Assembly (NCBI GenBank): GCA_003550325.1 | Contig: QKWP01000612.1 | Location: 65,964 to 129,963, forward strand | Length of the DNA: 64,000 nt | Source of the DNA: Gigaspora rosea | Taxonomy: Eukaryota; Glomeromycota; Glomeromycetes; Diversisporales; Gigasporaceae | Direction: 5' to 3' | Shown here: positions 11,510 to 22,445 of the stretch, piece by piece | How positions within the stretch are numbered: position 1 is the stretch's first letter | How the letters are laid out: every line of letters begins with the position of its first letter | The notes under the pieces: generated by a model | What the model was told of the DNA's origin: nothing | The model's database searches: none | Seen by the model: only the letters and a program-made list of their open reading frames with translations | Program-made: the position numbers and the translations under genes

Positions 11510-12586
11510 TGTAATTGGTAATAGAGAAGTAGTTGGTTATTTCTGGTGTTAGATCTGCAGAGTAAGGTGGTAATGATATGCATGTGCAGGAAATACAAAT
11601 CAGGAAATCATTGGAAAGAGAAAATCAGACGAAGTGTGCTAACTATTTGTCGTGTATTATAGTGGTCATCTATTGGTAATTGGAAAGGTAGAAAGCTAGA
11701 ATTGTACGAATATTTTTTGGGATATCTTCTGGTTTTTTTGGAAGGGGATGATTGCTTCATTGATTACACTGTTTATTGCTATATGAGTCACCACAAAGTT
11801 AATATATTTCTCTAATTTGCCGAATCCCTATAGATAAAATAACCAACTGGTAATTTTGTGACAATTTAGTTTGAGGAAGTTGAGGTTCTTCAAGTAGTCA
11901 ATTGCGATTTTTTGGCGGAGGCAGAAATTTGATCACAATTAGTTTTGTTGGTTATAGGTATATTGTGTAATTTTTTATAATAGTCTGTAGCCTTATTCAA
12001 AAGTGTGGTGAATTCAATTTGGTGGGGGCCTGAGCTGCAGCTGTCCTGGTGAAAGATCAGAAAAATGTGGTATCTTTATGAAGTATATTTGCATTGATAG
12101 CTGTAGGAATTCAGATGTCAGTAGGTATGGTACTCAATTTGTATCTGGTAAAGACCATGAGGTTCTCCTTTGAGTATAGAATTTCTGTAATTTTATCCAC
12201 ATCCCAGGTTTCCTTGTCGAAATTGTCTAGTCTCTGAGTCTTCTTTGATGTCATAAATAGTTCTCTACTTGTTCTTTCCATTCATTTAAGTTTCCTTGGT
12301 TTGTTTTTCTGTTGGTTAAGGGGCAATTTTGCTGGATACTACCGCACTGTAAGTGAGTCTAGTGTTGTATTTGGTTCTGGTTTTTGCGAGTCATTGTTTT
12401 CTGGAAGTATGGTTTCTGGGTGTTCCGATTCAATGCCTGAATGGTGGAATCAGAAACAATCTCCATGTTAGTGTCCTGCTGTTTACTCATAGCATTGATT
12501 AATGGGCGTCGTTTGTTGATTTCAGTAGTATCAATGTCAAAGTCAAAGAAATCTCCTTCAGTAAGTATATGATGAGGCAGGTCATA

Positions 12587-13101
12587 CTATAGGGTTGCTT
12601 GGGTCGCTAGGTCAGTTGGGACCATATTAGGTTCCAGGTTTTGGTTCAGGGTCTGAGGTATCTGGGTTAGCTGATCGACTTGAAGTGTTGTGTTGGTCTT
12701 GTGACATATATAAGGATTATTGTGAGAAAAAGTAATGAATGCAGATGCAGGTCCTGGGAAAGTTGTAGGGTTTGTTTTGATCGGAGGGTGGTCTGAGGTC
12801 ATGGGTGAGTTTTTTGGGGTCAACGGGGATTCCCCAGAAACATTTGAAATTTTTTTGTTGCAGTTATTGGGAGTAGTGATACTAGGAGTACCGCACCAGG
12901 TATAGTCGAAGCTTTTGATTTTTTTGTTGCATGGTCCGAGTTGTAGTCATCTATTTTCATGAAAGTATAGTTGTTATTCTCATCTTGCATATCCATACTG
13001 TTGTTATTGGGATCTTGTGTTGCTGACATAGTCAGCAACAGTTTTGTAGAAGAAGGTAGTAAACAGATGACTTGACTTCTGCTTCGATTTATGTTAAACA
13101 T
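12587..13101 (-). pseudogene. LINE copy 1, ORF1 N-terminal remnant
   Basis: Two overlapping minus-strand frames (12820-13101 and 12587-12823) joined by an apparent frameshift near 12820. The product is Asn/Asp/Thr/Pro-rich and low in hydrophobic residues, starting about 145 bp inside the element's 5' end. That position is right for ORF1 of a two-ORF LINE. I see no RRM or zinc knuckle. A plausible start is the internal Met of the MSATQD segment. Confidence 0.45.
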
Positions 13102-13260
13102 TACAGAAGGGAATCTAGATAATTCCTATTTAGTTAATACTTAGGTAATTTGTAGTTACTAGGTATAAGGTACTCTTTTCTGCAGTGAAATTTTGCTGTT
13201 TATTGTGTTTTGTGATTTTCAGGGGTGTACAGGAAAGAGTTTTTTTTGTATATTTAATAA

Positions 13261-14740
13261 ATGTAAAATATAATATATAATAATAATAAATAAAAAAATA
13301 TAAAATTTTATATTAAAATTGTAAAACTATGCAAAATATTGCGAAAACCTATAAAAAAGCATGATTATATAAATATGTATATCATTTATTTATTTTTTAA
13401 AAATTTTGAAAATTTGCGAAAATTTGCAAAATATTGTAAAACAATGTGAAAATATCAAAATATTACCTCCTGCACGCATTAGTTTATTAATCTGCATAAG
13501 TATGCGACCCCTGTAGAGGAAGTAATTTGCATTTTTTTTATTTGGTCTATTTTGCAATATTTTGCAATATATTTCAAAATATTTTGAAATAATAACCATA
13601 ATATTACCATAATATAATGTAATCTATTACGTAATATACCGCATCGATCATAAGATTTTTGTAATATTACTGGTTGTAATATCTTACATATGATTATGTA
13701 TATATAATTCACTGATGTTGTTTTTTTTATTTATTTATTTTTAATTTTTTTATACTTTACAAGAACACTAGCTCTTTGCAAGAAAACCAATACCTTTTTA
13801 GCACTTTGCAAGAATATCCATCAATTTGACTTTGCATGCAGCTCAAACTTTTAACACTTTGCAAGAACACACAACTGATTTCTCTAACAATTTTTAAATT
13901 TCCAAGAATGCTTTTTAGAGAAATAATTTAGTTAGATACAAGTTTTTGCAAGTTTTTGCAATATTTTATTTCATTGATTTTTTGTTTTATTTTAAATTTT
14001 TTTTTATTAATTTATTTTATTCTGGTACTTTGTAAGAACACAACCTCTATTTTCTAGCATTTTGCAAGAAAACTAATTCAGACTTTTTTAGCACTTTGCA
14101 AGCAAACACATATTAACCTGCACTTTACAAAAATACAACTTGATTTTAGCAATTTCTAAATTCGCAAGACCACGAACTCTTACTTTAAAGAAATAGAGAT
14201 TTGGAGCTTTATTTATTCTTTTTATTAAGTTTGCTTATATATTTTGTTTTTGTTTATTTTTTTTTATTTATTTATTTTTTTATTTTGACTTCTTTGGCAC
14301 TTTGCAAAAAACAATCTAACTTTTTTAGCACTTTACAAGAACACTAACTCTAACTTTTTTGGTACTTTGCAAAATATACTAAATTGATCTGGCAAGTTGC
14401 AAGATACCAACACTTACTTTTAAAAAATAGTTTTTATTTTTTTACTTCTTTTTTAGAAAGTATTATATTTAAAAAAAAAAGAGCAAAATAAAGATAATAG
14501 TCAAAACTAAAGACATAACTAAAGCAAAGACAATAATTAAAACAAAAAAGTAAAGATAATAGCTAACTGCAAGGTGTGCGAAAATAAGTGTATAAAGCTA
14601 GTTTTTTTGATTTTTTCTTCTACAAATAGTAATAAAATTAGATGCAATGAAACAAAAGTAGTTAAAATAATATGTAATAATATAAAAATAATACTGTAAT
14701 ATAATATATAATAAAATATATAATATTAATTAAAAATATG
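13261..14740. repeat. AT-rich dispersed repeat and degraded 250-bp tandem family
   Basis: Positions 13300-13700 (TTGCAATATTTTGC and TTTCAAAATATTTTGAAA motifs) match 34620-34860. Positions 13720-14480 repeat CACTTTGCAAGAACAC-type blocks, a degenerate form of the tandem family at 3385-4079. The stretch 14500-14740 matches 4735-4912. The two occurrences of this family flank LINE copy 1, so the LINE probably inserted into one repeat. There is no credible gene. Confidence 0.6.
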
Positions 14741-14829
14741 GGCCAGTGCAAAAAGATTTGTACCTCAAATAGCTCTGATTAAAATATTTTTTGTACAAAT
14801 TAATTTTTAATTTTTTTAATTTAATATAC

Positions 14830-15542
14830 TGTTATCTTATATCCACTTCTTCAAAGATATTAGGTAACTAGAGTGGTCTTAGACAGTGAACACTTTGTGT
14901 AACTTCAAACTTTGTTACTGTGGTATATCTAAGTCAGTATAGCGTTTTTAAGAAAACTTAACAAAGAAGATTTAAGGCAATTTGCAATTATGAAAGAGGC
15001 TACAATTAAAAGTATATGAGGATACTAATAACTGTTTGATTTGTGTAATTAATAGTTGTTTTTATTATTGAAAGAGTATGAAGACTCGATGTTGAACTTG
15101 GGGTCCATATCGGCCGCTTTTATACTTTTTGAAATTTTACAAATGTAACGGTCAATATCTTTTACATGTGTAATATATACTACAACTACTATTAATAAAA
15201 TATATAGTATAACTATTATAAATATATTATATGTAATAAATAATATATATGTGATAAATAAAATATCTAGAATATATGCTATAAATATGACATCTTTTAG
15301 ATATGTCAGATCTACGATTTTTGCCCGCAGCAATCTCCTAGCCAATCAGATTGCTGATCTATTAATAAGTATAGGAGTAAATGTTTGACAATTCCTATCT
15401 TGGCAACCAGAGGTCGTACATGGACGTACTATAGCTCATTCGAACCGTCTCGGTGAGCTGAGTCGAATGGTGGTAGTTTCATCGAATTCAGATTACTGGT
15501 TCAAAAGTTAGGCCCGTTTTTGTGATGTTTTATAGGTCAACA
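14830..15542 (-). repeat. Solo LTR of the 28884-30819 Ty3 family
   Basis: 713 bp, the same length as and highly similar to the LTR at 30107-30819, in opposite orientation. The LTR starts TGTTGACC and ends GGATAACA. ATAC flanks both sides (14826-14829 and 15543-15546), a 4-bp duplication, so this is a solo LTR left after recombination. A TATAAAAG box on the minus strand lies at 15117-15124. The apparent 98-residue ORF inside is conserved between the two LTRs only because the LTRs are similar, and it is not called as a gene. Positions 15420-15530 carry the shared GTCTCxxTGAG module. Confidence 0.88.
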
Positions 15543-15839
15543 ATACTTATTAGGTTACTGGATTGATAAAAATAAAATTTTTTTGACTATTTTATTGATA
15601 AAATAAAAAAATTTATTAATAGTAACTTTTTTTTTTTAAATATTAAAGGTAAGACCTTGCTTCGTCTTTATTAAATTTAATTAAAACTTTTTATAATACT
15701 AAAAGAAATTTCATTTTTTAAATCTAATACTAAGAATAAAAACTCAGACATATATATAAGTAAACCTAAAAATTTATCTGTGGCCTAAACCTACTAAAGT
15801 GGCCAAGGCTCATCTAGATTTAGATATATGTAAGAATAT

Positions 15840-16727
15840 CAGATAGTGGTATAGAAAATTTAATCCATTTGTATAACCAAGTTTCAATTTTGTGCATGCT
15901 ATAATGGAAATATGATTACTATTATCTTGCAAATTATTTGAAGAATTTGGTTCAATAATATATTAGAAGAAGAAGGTAAAGGTTGAGAGTATAACACTTG
16001 ATTTTGGGATCTAGAAATGCAGTATGGAATCCAAATATTTGTATAAATTTGTTGGTTGTTATGAAGTAGAAGTAAAATAGTAAGAGAGAGGCAGATTTAG
16101 AAGGTAAAGTAAATTCATATAGAGTAGAAATAATATCTAGAGGTATAAAACCAGATAAAGTAGAGAACAGTGAGAGTAGGTTAGGAAGTTGATAAATTTG
16201 TAAGCTATTCAAATTCATAATTTGAGTATAAAGGTTCTCAGCAGCTAGATTAGAAATTTCGAGTTTGATAGGACTTAGTATATGAACTAAAGAATCTTTT
16301 ATAAGTTTTAGTAGGGGTTTAGAAGTTGGGCAAATAGTCCAGTGTAGGGGTTCACTTGCTTGTTAACAAAGGTGACAGATATTAGAATAAGATGGCTTTC
16401 TTCAATGAAGAATATGTGGAGCAGAGAGATTATCTAAAAGTATTTTGATTCTAAAAGATTTGAGAGCTGAAGAGTGAAAGCTATGTAAAAAGTTTGAAAT
16501 TTTTTGGTTGTTATTAATATATAGCCAGGTAATATTCCAGTTAATATATCGTGATATTGGTAGCCATTGTTGAAAATGATTTTGAGAAGACCAAAGAGCA
16601 AGTATATGTGCATGGTATAAAGTTCTAATACAGCGACAGATAGAAAGTTCGATAGGAAAATTATCAACAGAAAGAGTAAAGTTGTAATTGTAAATATTTT
16701 GTGAATCAAAAAGGAGATATAGAGCAA
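15840..16727 (-). pseudogene. LINE copy 2, C-terminal part of ORF2
   Basis: Contains frames 16434-16727 and 15952-16218. Between them, near 16320-16385, the minus strand encodes CHLC, a TAA stop, QASEPL, then HWTIC. This matches the C-x2-C-x7-H-x3-C motif of the fragment at 36667 (CFHC...HWLTC), with one glutamine codon turned into TAA. It lies downstream of RNase H, the usual place of the LINE C-terminal zinc motif. Multiple stops make it non-functional. Confidence 0.6.
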
Positions 16728-16813
16728 TTTGGTGACAGCGAGCTAGTTGATCAGCTTTGTTGTTATATTCATCTTCTTGGTGTGCAGTAACTTTATGAAA
16801 AGTAATATTAAGA

Positions 16814-17135
16814 TTATATGATTTTGATAAAGTTTAATAAAGTATTCCAAATAGGCCAATAAGGTATATTAAAAGGTTTAGAGAGGGGTATAGTATGAAT
16901 TAGGCTATTGTATTTGGATATTACAGATTGGAAATCTGTAAAAATTTGAATAGAACAGTTTCTAGGAGCAGTACTAATAGCTGATAAAATTGCTACTAGT
17001 TCAGCTTTAAAAGAACATGGCCAGATATGTAGAATATTTTGATTATGTAATTGAATCCAGCCAATGCTCATAGAGCACTGGGAGTTGCCAAGATCAATAA
17101 CAGAGCCATTAGTATAAAATTTAATTCTGTTAAAT
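16814..17135 (-). pseudogene. LINE copy 2, RNase H domain
   Basis: The minus-strand frame ending at 16814 reads FYTNGS (normally FYTDGS), then SIGWIQ, then FKAELVAILSAI and IQIFTDFQSVI. These are the first three conserved blocks of RNase H: first Asp, Glu in the AEL helix, second Asp in FTD. The first catalytic Asp is replaced by Asn, a G-to-A type change. The enzyme would remove the RNA strand after first-strand synthesis. The frame breaks after the third block. Confidence 0.8.
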
Positions 17136-17139
17136 GACT

Positions 17140-17820
17140 GTTATGATGACAAATAGATTGCAAAGTATCAAGTGCAGGACTAGGTTGAAAAAAGGAAGGT
17201 ATTTGTGCATTAGATATAAGAATATTGGGTAATATTGGAATACTAATTGGATTTCTTGCAGCAGTTGAGAAGATGAAATCAAGGTAATTGCATTTAGATT
17301 GACTGATTGTCAGAATTAAGTCTTCCAAAAAATTTGGTAACATGACTAGTTGGAATATGAATAGTACATTTGTTTGCAATAATATTGGAATTGAAAGTAC
17401 AGTTAGCACATGGAAATGTAGTGATTGGTAGTGTTGGGTATAAGCGTGTAAATTGTGGCTAGATATTATATTGCCAGTGTGTAATAAGAGTATAATCTGA
17501 AGTATTAGATTGGCGACGTGCTTTGCCAATAACTACTTGATTATCAAATAAGATAATAAGCCAAGATTTCATATATTTAGAAAAGTGTCTAGTAGTATAG
17601 CTATAATAGTTAGTTTGGGGTAAGTTGAAGTGTGGATAAATAGTACATTCATAAGTATGACTAGTTTTTTGGTCCTCTAAAAAGGTAAACTACAAAGGAA
17701 TTTTGCCTTTTGGAATTTGATTAAGTCTAGATAAAATATGTTTCCAATCAAGCAAACAAGAATTATCAAAAGAAATAAGTTGGTCAAGAAATAAAAAATG
17801 ATGATGTCTAATTTGTTTTT
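17140..17820 (-). pseudogene. LINE copy 2, segment between RT and RNase H
   Basis: Minus-strand frames 17068-17529 and 17677-17880 belong to ORF2 upstream of RNase H. The 17068-17529 frame overruns the RNase H start in the wrong frame, marking a frameshift near 17100. No domain is recognised. The 135-bp MITE at 17835 truncates the segment upstream. Confidence 0.4.
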
Positions 17821-17834
17821 TTGAAAGTAGAATA

Positions 17835-17969
17835 CTGTAAACTGCCGTATAAACAGCCCGGGTCTGGTACATTTCACCAAAAAAATTAATTAGTAAAAAA
17901 AAGAAAATTATTAGTAAAAATAAAAGGGGGTCTGATATGTGGGGGGGCTATTTATACGGCAGTTTACGG
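17835..17969. mobile_element. 135-bp mariner-like MITE
   Basis: Inverted ends CTGTAAACTGCCGTATAAA and its complement (with C at the second base), extended by AGCCCC and CAGACC blocks on both sides, so nearly the whole element is one hairpin. TA flanks both ends (17833-17834 and 17970-17971). Inserted in LINE copy 2. Confidence 0.8.
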
Positions 17970-17971
17970 TA

Positions 17972-18318
17972 TTTGGAATGTGATGATAGTATAGATTCAA
18001 GAGAAATAGATCCATCTTTGATAGTAAATGGAATATTAAAATTAGAGATTAGTATTAATAGTCTATCCAAGATGTTTAAAGGGTTGAATAATTTTGAAAT
18101 TAGTTGTATTTCGGTTAGGACCATCTATAGTAGAATTGGAATGTGAAAAGATGCTAGTAGATGACCAGAGATTATTTTGAATTTGCTGAATATGAATGTG
18201 GGTTTTAGTACCAAGTAGGTTGTTATCATTTAGACGTTTAATAAAGTTTGAGATATGATATTGAAGCTGAATATCCCAAATATTTTTAATATTATAAAGT
18301 TGGGGATGAAGAAGAGTA
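17972..18318 (-). pseudogene. LINE copy 2, RT thumb-distal segment
   Basis: The minus strand encodes a stretch containing LHPQLYNIKNIWDIQLQYH followed by NFIKRLNDNNLLGTKTH. It joins sequence upstream of the foldback (19190-19345) to the region before the MITE at 17835, i.e. the part of ORF2 beyond the RT thumb. No named domain; assigned by continuity of the LINE across two insertions. Confidence 0.5.
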
Positions 18319-19187
18319 CTGTATGTTTCCGAAAATAAGCTACCTTTTTTTTGCCGATTTTTAACAAAAAAAACCGTGGGTAGCTTATTTTCGGGTTATT
18401 TACTATTTTAAGTAATTTAAAGCACAACAAAGGGTAGCTTATTTTCGAATACAAAACTCTAACAAGTAAAATAAATAAATAAATATGCTGTAGACAATAA
18501 ATAAATATGCTGTAGACAATAAATAAATATGTTATAAACAATAAATAAATATGCAAAAAAAAATCGGGAGTAACTTATAAAACGAACAATTATAATCGCT
18601 ACATAGTTAGACAATAAATAAATATGTTATAAACAATAAATAAATATGCAAAAAAAAATCGGGAGTAACTTATAAAACGATCGATTATAATCGCTACATA
18701 GTAAAGTCTAAATTTTACTAAGCAAATCGATCAAAGTCGCATAAGTAACCTTGTTTAGCAGATCAAAATACGCGTACTCTAAAAATTTCATAAAAATTGG
18801 AGAACTTTTTATTATTTGACTTTTAATTTTTACGTTCAACGGTTTTTTTTTTTACAAAAAAAAAACCGTTGAACGTAAAAATTAAAAGTCAAATAATAAA
18901 AAGTTCTCTAATTTTTATGAAATTTTTAGGGTACACGTATTTTGGTCTGCTAAACAAGGTTACTTATGCGACTTTGATCGATTTGCTTAGTAAAATTTAG
19001 ACTTTACTATGTAGTAACGTTTATCGATCGTGGGGGTAGCTTATTTTTGGAACTAAAAATTTTGTTAAATATCTTTTGGCGCAACAAAGGGGTAGCTTAT
19101 TTTCGGGTCAAAGGCGTTTTGACGTTTTTGGATCAAAACTGGGGGGTAGCTTATTTTAGGATGTAGCTTATTTTCGGAAACATACGG
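18319..19187. mobile_element. Foldback element, CCGTATGTT family, complete copy
   Basis: The ends are CTGTATGTTTCCGAAAATAA and, inverted, CCGTATGTTTCCGAAAATAA, flanked by TA (18317-18318 and 19188-19189). Inside are repeated blocks GGTAGCTTATTTTCGG at both ends, repeats of AATAAATATGCTGTAGACAA, and a long central hairpin (about 18690-19010) centred on the run ending ACCGTTGAACG. 869 bp, non-coding, inserted in LINE copy 2. TA duplication and end sequence suggest a mariner-like mobiliser; no transposase is seen in the window. Confidence 0.85.
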
Positions 19188-19345
19188 TACTAGTAGGAAT
19201 AGTTCGACTAAGTTTGGCTTTGTGTTTAGAGAGCATCCAGAAATAACATTATACAAGAGGAGGGGAGGAGGCCTGACAAAATATAACATTTTTTCTCTTA
19301 AGTGGGGGGTCAAAAAAATATCGCAATTTTTTTAAAAAAAATTGT

Positions 19346-19630
19346 CTAAAAACTAATCTAGTGGCCAAATTTAATGATTTTAGTACCATTCGATTCGTCT
19401 CGGTGAGAGGAGTCAAATGGTACCAATTTCATTTCATTTGGATCGCTGGATCAAAAGTTATTGGCCAAATACTATTGGTTATTATGTTTTCTTATAAAAT
19501 AACTATAAAATTAACATTTTTTTTGAATAACTATTGATCCATTGATTCAAATGAAATGATTTTGGTATCATTGGATTCGTCTCACTGAGACAAATTGAAT
19601 GGTACCTAAATCATCCAAATCAGATTACTG
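19346..19630. mobile_element. Palindromic module element inside LINE copy 2
   Basis: Two inverted arms (about 19350-19460 and 19520-19628), each with a GATGATTT...GGTACCA block and a GTCTC/GAGAC hairpin core (CGTCTCGGTGAG and CGTCTCACTGAGAC). It breaks the RT thumb frame at 19628. The left boundary is uncertain. It belongs to the shared module described in the findings. Confidence 0.5.
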
Positions 19631-20560
19631 TATTACAATATATTTAAGTTTTTGTAAAATTTTATATATAAACATACAGATTTTGAAAATTTTTTTATAT
19701 AGTAGAAAAGGGTCAAGCGCTACTATGAGGGGGTACATAACGTTATTTATGGATGCCCTCTTAACAAGACCAATATGGTGTGAGAGAATTTTGTTACAAG
19801 CTGATCTATTAATAACAATTTTTTGTATACGATATTCTATAGTAGGAATAATAACTGTATTAATAATGTATCGTACTTGTGTATCAGTAATTTGTTTAGT
19901 TCTGGCAATATTAATAAGTTGAAAGGATTCTGTTATTAATAGGCATGTTTGTTTTGATTGTTTATTGTTGAGTGTAAACCAGCATCCAAGAAATTTGAAA
20001 GATTGACTTGATGGCCATAGTGGGAGAGCATGATTGTTAAAAATAATAGAAGTATAGTTATTTACTTTCAAATTAGTTGATAAGATAGATTTAGAAGAAT
20101 TAACTTGAATATTAGCCATAGTGTAGAAGGACTCTGCAATAGAGATCATTCTGGTAAGTTCAAGTTGTGAAGAAGCAATTCACAGAGTATCATCCATATA
20201 AGCCAAAACAGAACATTTTGTTTGAATTTTGTCAAATATTTGATTTTTAAAATTAGTTATCCAGAATGTACCAATTGAGTAACTAGATGTATTATATAAA
20301 TATAAGTAATTAAAGGATTGTAATAGATTCTCCAAAGAAAAGAAGTAATAGTTTCACCTTGATCTATACCATTCTGAACCTGATAAGGTGCAGTAAAACC
20401 AAGACTAGTGATAACTTGGTTTTGTCTATTAGTAAGTAGGTCCACAAGAATATTAATTATACTAAATAGTAAATTAAGACAAGAAAAAGAATGTTTAAAA
20501 AGTGTAAAATTGACAGAATCATAGGCCTTGCTCATGTTTTGAGAAAGTATCCAAATTTCT
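19625..20560 (-). pseudogene. LINE copy 2, reverse transcriptase domain
   Basis: Frame 20257-20535 starts in motif A (QNMSKAYDSV, catalytic Asp present) and holds motif B (NGIDQGETITSFLWRIYYNP). Motif C is at 20186-20200 as YMDDT, with both aspartates intact, followed by a TGA where the reading L-stop-I-A-S implies a former Trp or Arg codon. Frame 19625-20149 continues into the thumb with FKFLGCWFT and NTVIIPTIEYRIQ. The catalytic motifs are better preserved than in copy 1, but a stop and a frame change near 20220-20257 still disrupt the domain. Confidence 0.88.
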
Positions 20561-21751
20561 TTATGGTTACAAATTGCATTTTCTATTAAATTGTTTAAAA
20601 TATGAATAGGAATAGAAGTGCAACATAGTTATAAAGTGATAGTATGGTATATTGTGAGAAAACTTGATTTAGTCTATTGGTAAGAATTTTTGTATAAATT
20701 TTTCGGATATGTTCAATAAGGCTAATAGGTCTTGTCAGATTTAAATTATTCTCAAAAGTGTTATTTTTAGGAATAGGAAAAATGCTTCCATATTTCCATG
20801 TTTAGGAATACGATTTTCAGAGAGGCATCAGTTAAATAAAGCAGTAAGTGCAGTAATACCATATGAACCAAGGTATTTAATCATTTCATAACTGATTTCT
20901 GTGGAACTACAAGCTTTGCCATTTGGAAGTTTAGAAATTGTTTGAAGAACTTCTTCTACTGTGATAGGATCAGTAAGAGAAGTATACCAGACAGTATTAA
21001 TATAAGGGAGTGGTTAATAATATTGATACCAAAAGTTGTCAAAGAGGGATTAGTTAATAGATCTGTAAGTAGTCCAATTATGGTAATGTGATTGAACATG
21101 CTGTTTGATTGAGTTAGGATCTGTAACAAGTTTGTTATCAAGTTTGATATTTGTAAAATGAATAGGAGGTTGGTATTAATCAAGTATGCTATTAATAGCT
21201 TGTGTAGGTTTGGATATAAGTGTTTCACATCGTTTTTTAGAAGCTTAATTAATTTGTTATCAAAGAAGAAGAGAGTATTCTAACTGATAAGCATAATAGA
21301 CTTGTTTTCAGGCTTTATAAGCATGTTGAAGCCATAGTTGGATACTAGAGGGATCAAGTGATAAAAAAGAATCCAGATTATATTTGGTATAAGAATTAAT
21401 AGAGAGAAAATTTAAATTAATATGTGGAAGATAAAGATTTGAATTATTTTTTATATTTTTAATAAGATGGTCAAGTTTTTTAAGTCCAGTATAGAGAGCA
21501 GTACAATGTGGTATATATTTGTGATTGTAGCTGCATTTGCAAGATATTTTGTTAGGAATTAATTGAATTGCTGCTTGTAGAATAGAGTGTTGAATTTTGT
21601 GCCAAGTAGTATCAATATTTTTATAAGTATTTGTAGAAGAAGGTATATTATATTGTAAAAATAGCTGAGTAATACGCTCTGAAAACTCTGTCCACTGGTC
21701 TGATGATATAGATTTGTAGTTAAAAATTCTTTTACTAATGCCTGTATGCAT
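20561..21751 (-). pseudogene. LINE copy 2, linker and RT fingers
   Basis: Frame 21308-21751 (147 residues) follows the endonuclease and contains a CKCSYNHKYIPHC cysteine/histidine cluster. Frame 20956-21228 is out of register and shows decay. Between 20560 and 20950 the minus strand still reads RT-finger-like LTRPISLIEHI-type sequence near 20720, broken by stops. Equivalent to 9084-9851 plus 8606-8890 of copy 1. Confidence 0.5.
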
Positions 21752-21782
21752 ATGAGGAGGTTTGCTATAAGTATCAGGAGTA

Positions 21783-22445
21783 GAATGGTCACTAAGAGTA
21801 CTAGTTTGGCTATTATCGAGATTATAAAAGGATAAATTGTATATTAAATGAGTCTGTCCATATATAGTCTATTCTGCTATTAGTTAGATTGTTTGACTAG
21901 GTATAGTGTGTATTGTTAAAGTGGGCACCTATATCAAACATGTTTATATAATGTAAAAAGTTAATAAGTTTGTATTTGGATGAAGAAGAGCTTATTGCAT
22001 TGTCTTGAGTATTAAAGTCCCCAAGAATAATAGGATGAAGATTAAGTTGTAGAGCTTGTAGAATCCAATTAATAACAGTATTTTGAGTATTATTTCTTTT
22101 AATAGTATCAGTTGAAGATAGATAAACAGAAATAATTCGTAATTTGATATTGCTTTTAAAGAAGAGGTCTAGTGCAAATGCGCCTCCTGGATGTATATAG
22201 CAGCTATGGACATGAAGTTATAGATCATAATAGCAGCTCCTTCTATTGAACTATCAGCATTAGCACAATAATATGTATACAAATTGTTGTTGCAAAATGT
22301 GTATTTGGTTTTGTGTGAAATTTTGGTTTCTGTGATACAAGCAATAAAAATATTGTAATTGATGCAGTAGTCTTGCCATATTTGTCTCTTAGAGGCTAAG
22401 TTAAAACCTCTAACATTGTGAGTAGCAATATTAATATGTAGATCA
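21783..22445 (-). pseudogene. LINE copy 2, AP-type endonuclease domain
   Basis: The minus strand encodes, in order, INIATHNVRGFN (about 22410-22445), ITETK (about 22330), ILGDFNTQD (about 22005-22025), NSRIDYIW (about 21856-21875) and TLSDHST (about 21785-21800). These are the five conserved blocks of the EEP fold, including the metal-binding Glu, the GDxN Asp/Asn and the SDH His. The domain is split by frameshifts near 22200 and 21835. It would make the first-strand nick at the target. Confidence 0.85.

Larger units (their letters stand above)
4927..13246 (-). mobile_element. LINE (non-LTR retrotransposon), full-length, inactive, copy 1
   Basis: The element lies on the minus strand. Its poly(A) tail appears as a T run at 4927-4939, and a 14-bp target duplication TGTATATTTAATAA occurs at 4913-4926 and 13247-13260. 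This is the signature of target-primed reverse transcription and fixes both ends. From the 5' end it shows an ORF1 remnant, an AP-type endonuclease, a linker, a reverse transcriptase and a C-terminal region with an H-x3-C motif. Every ORF is interrupted by frameshifts or stops, and a 576-bp DNA element at 6667-7242 splits the post-RT region. Domain order fits APE-type LINEs such as Tad/I-like clades; the exact clade is not determined. Confidence 0.88.

Noticed and set aside
15049-15345. 98-residue ORF conserved at 30304-30600
   Set aside because: Both copies lie inside LTRs of the same family, spanning TATA and polyadenylation signals; conservation reflects LTR identity, not coding.
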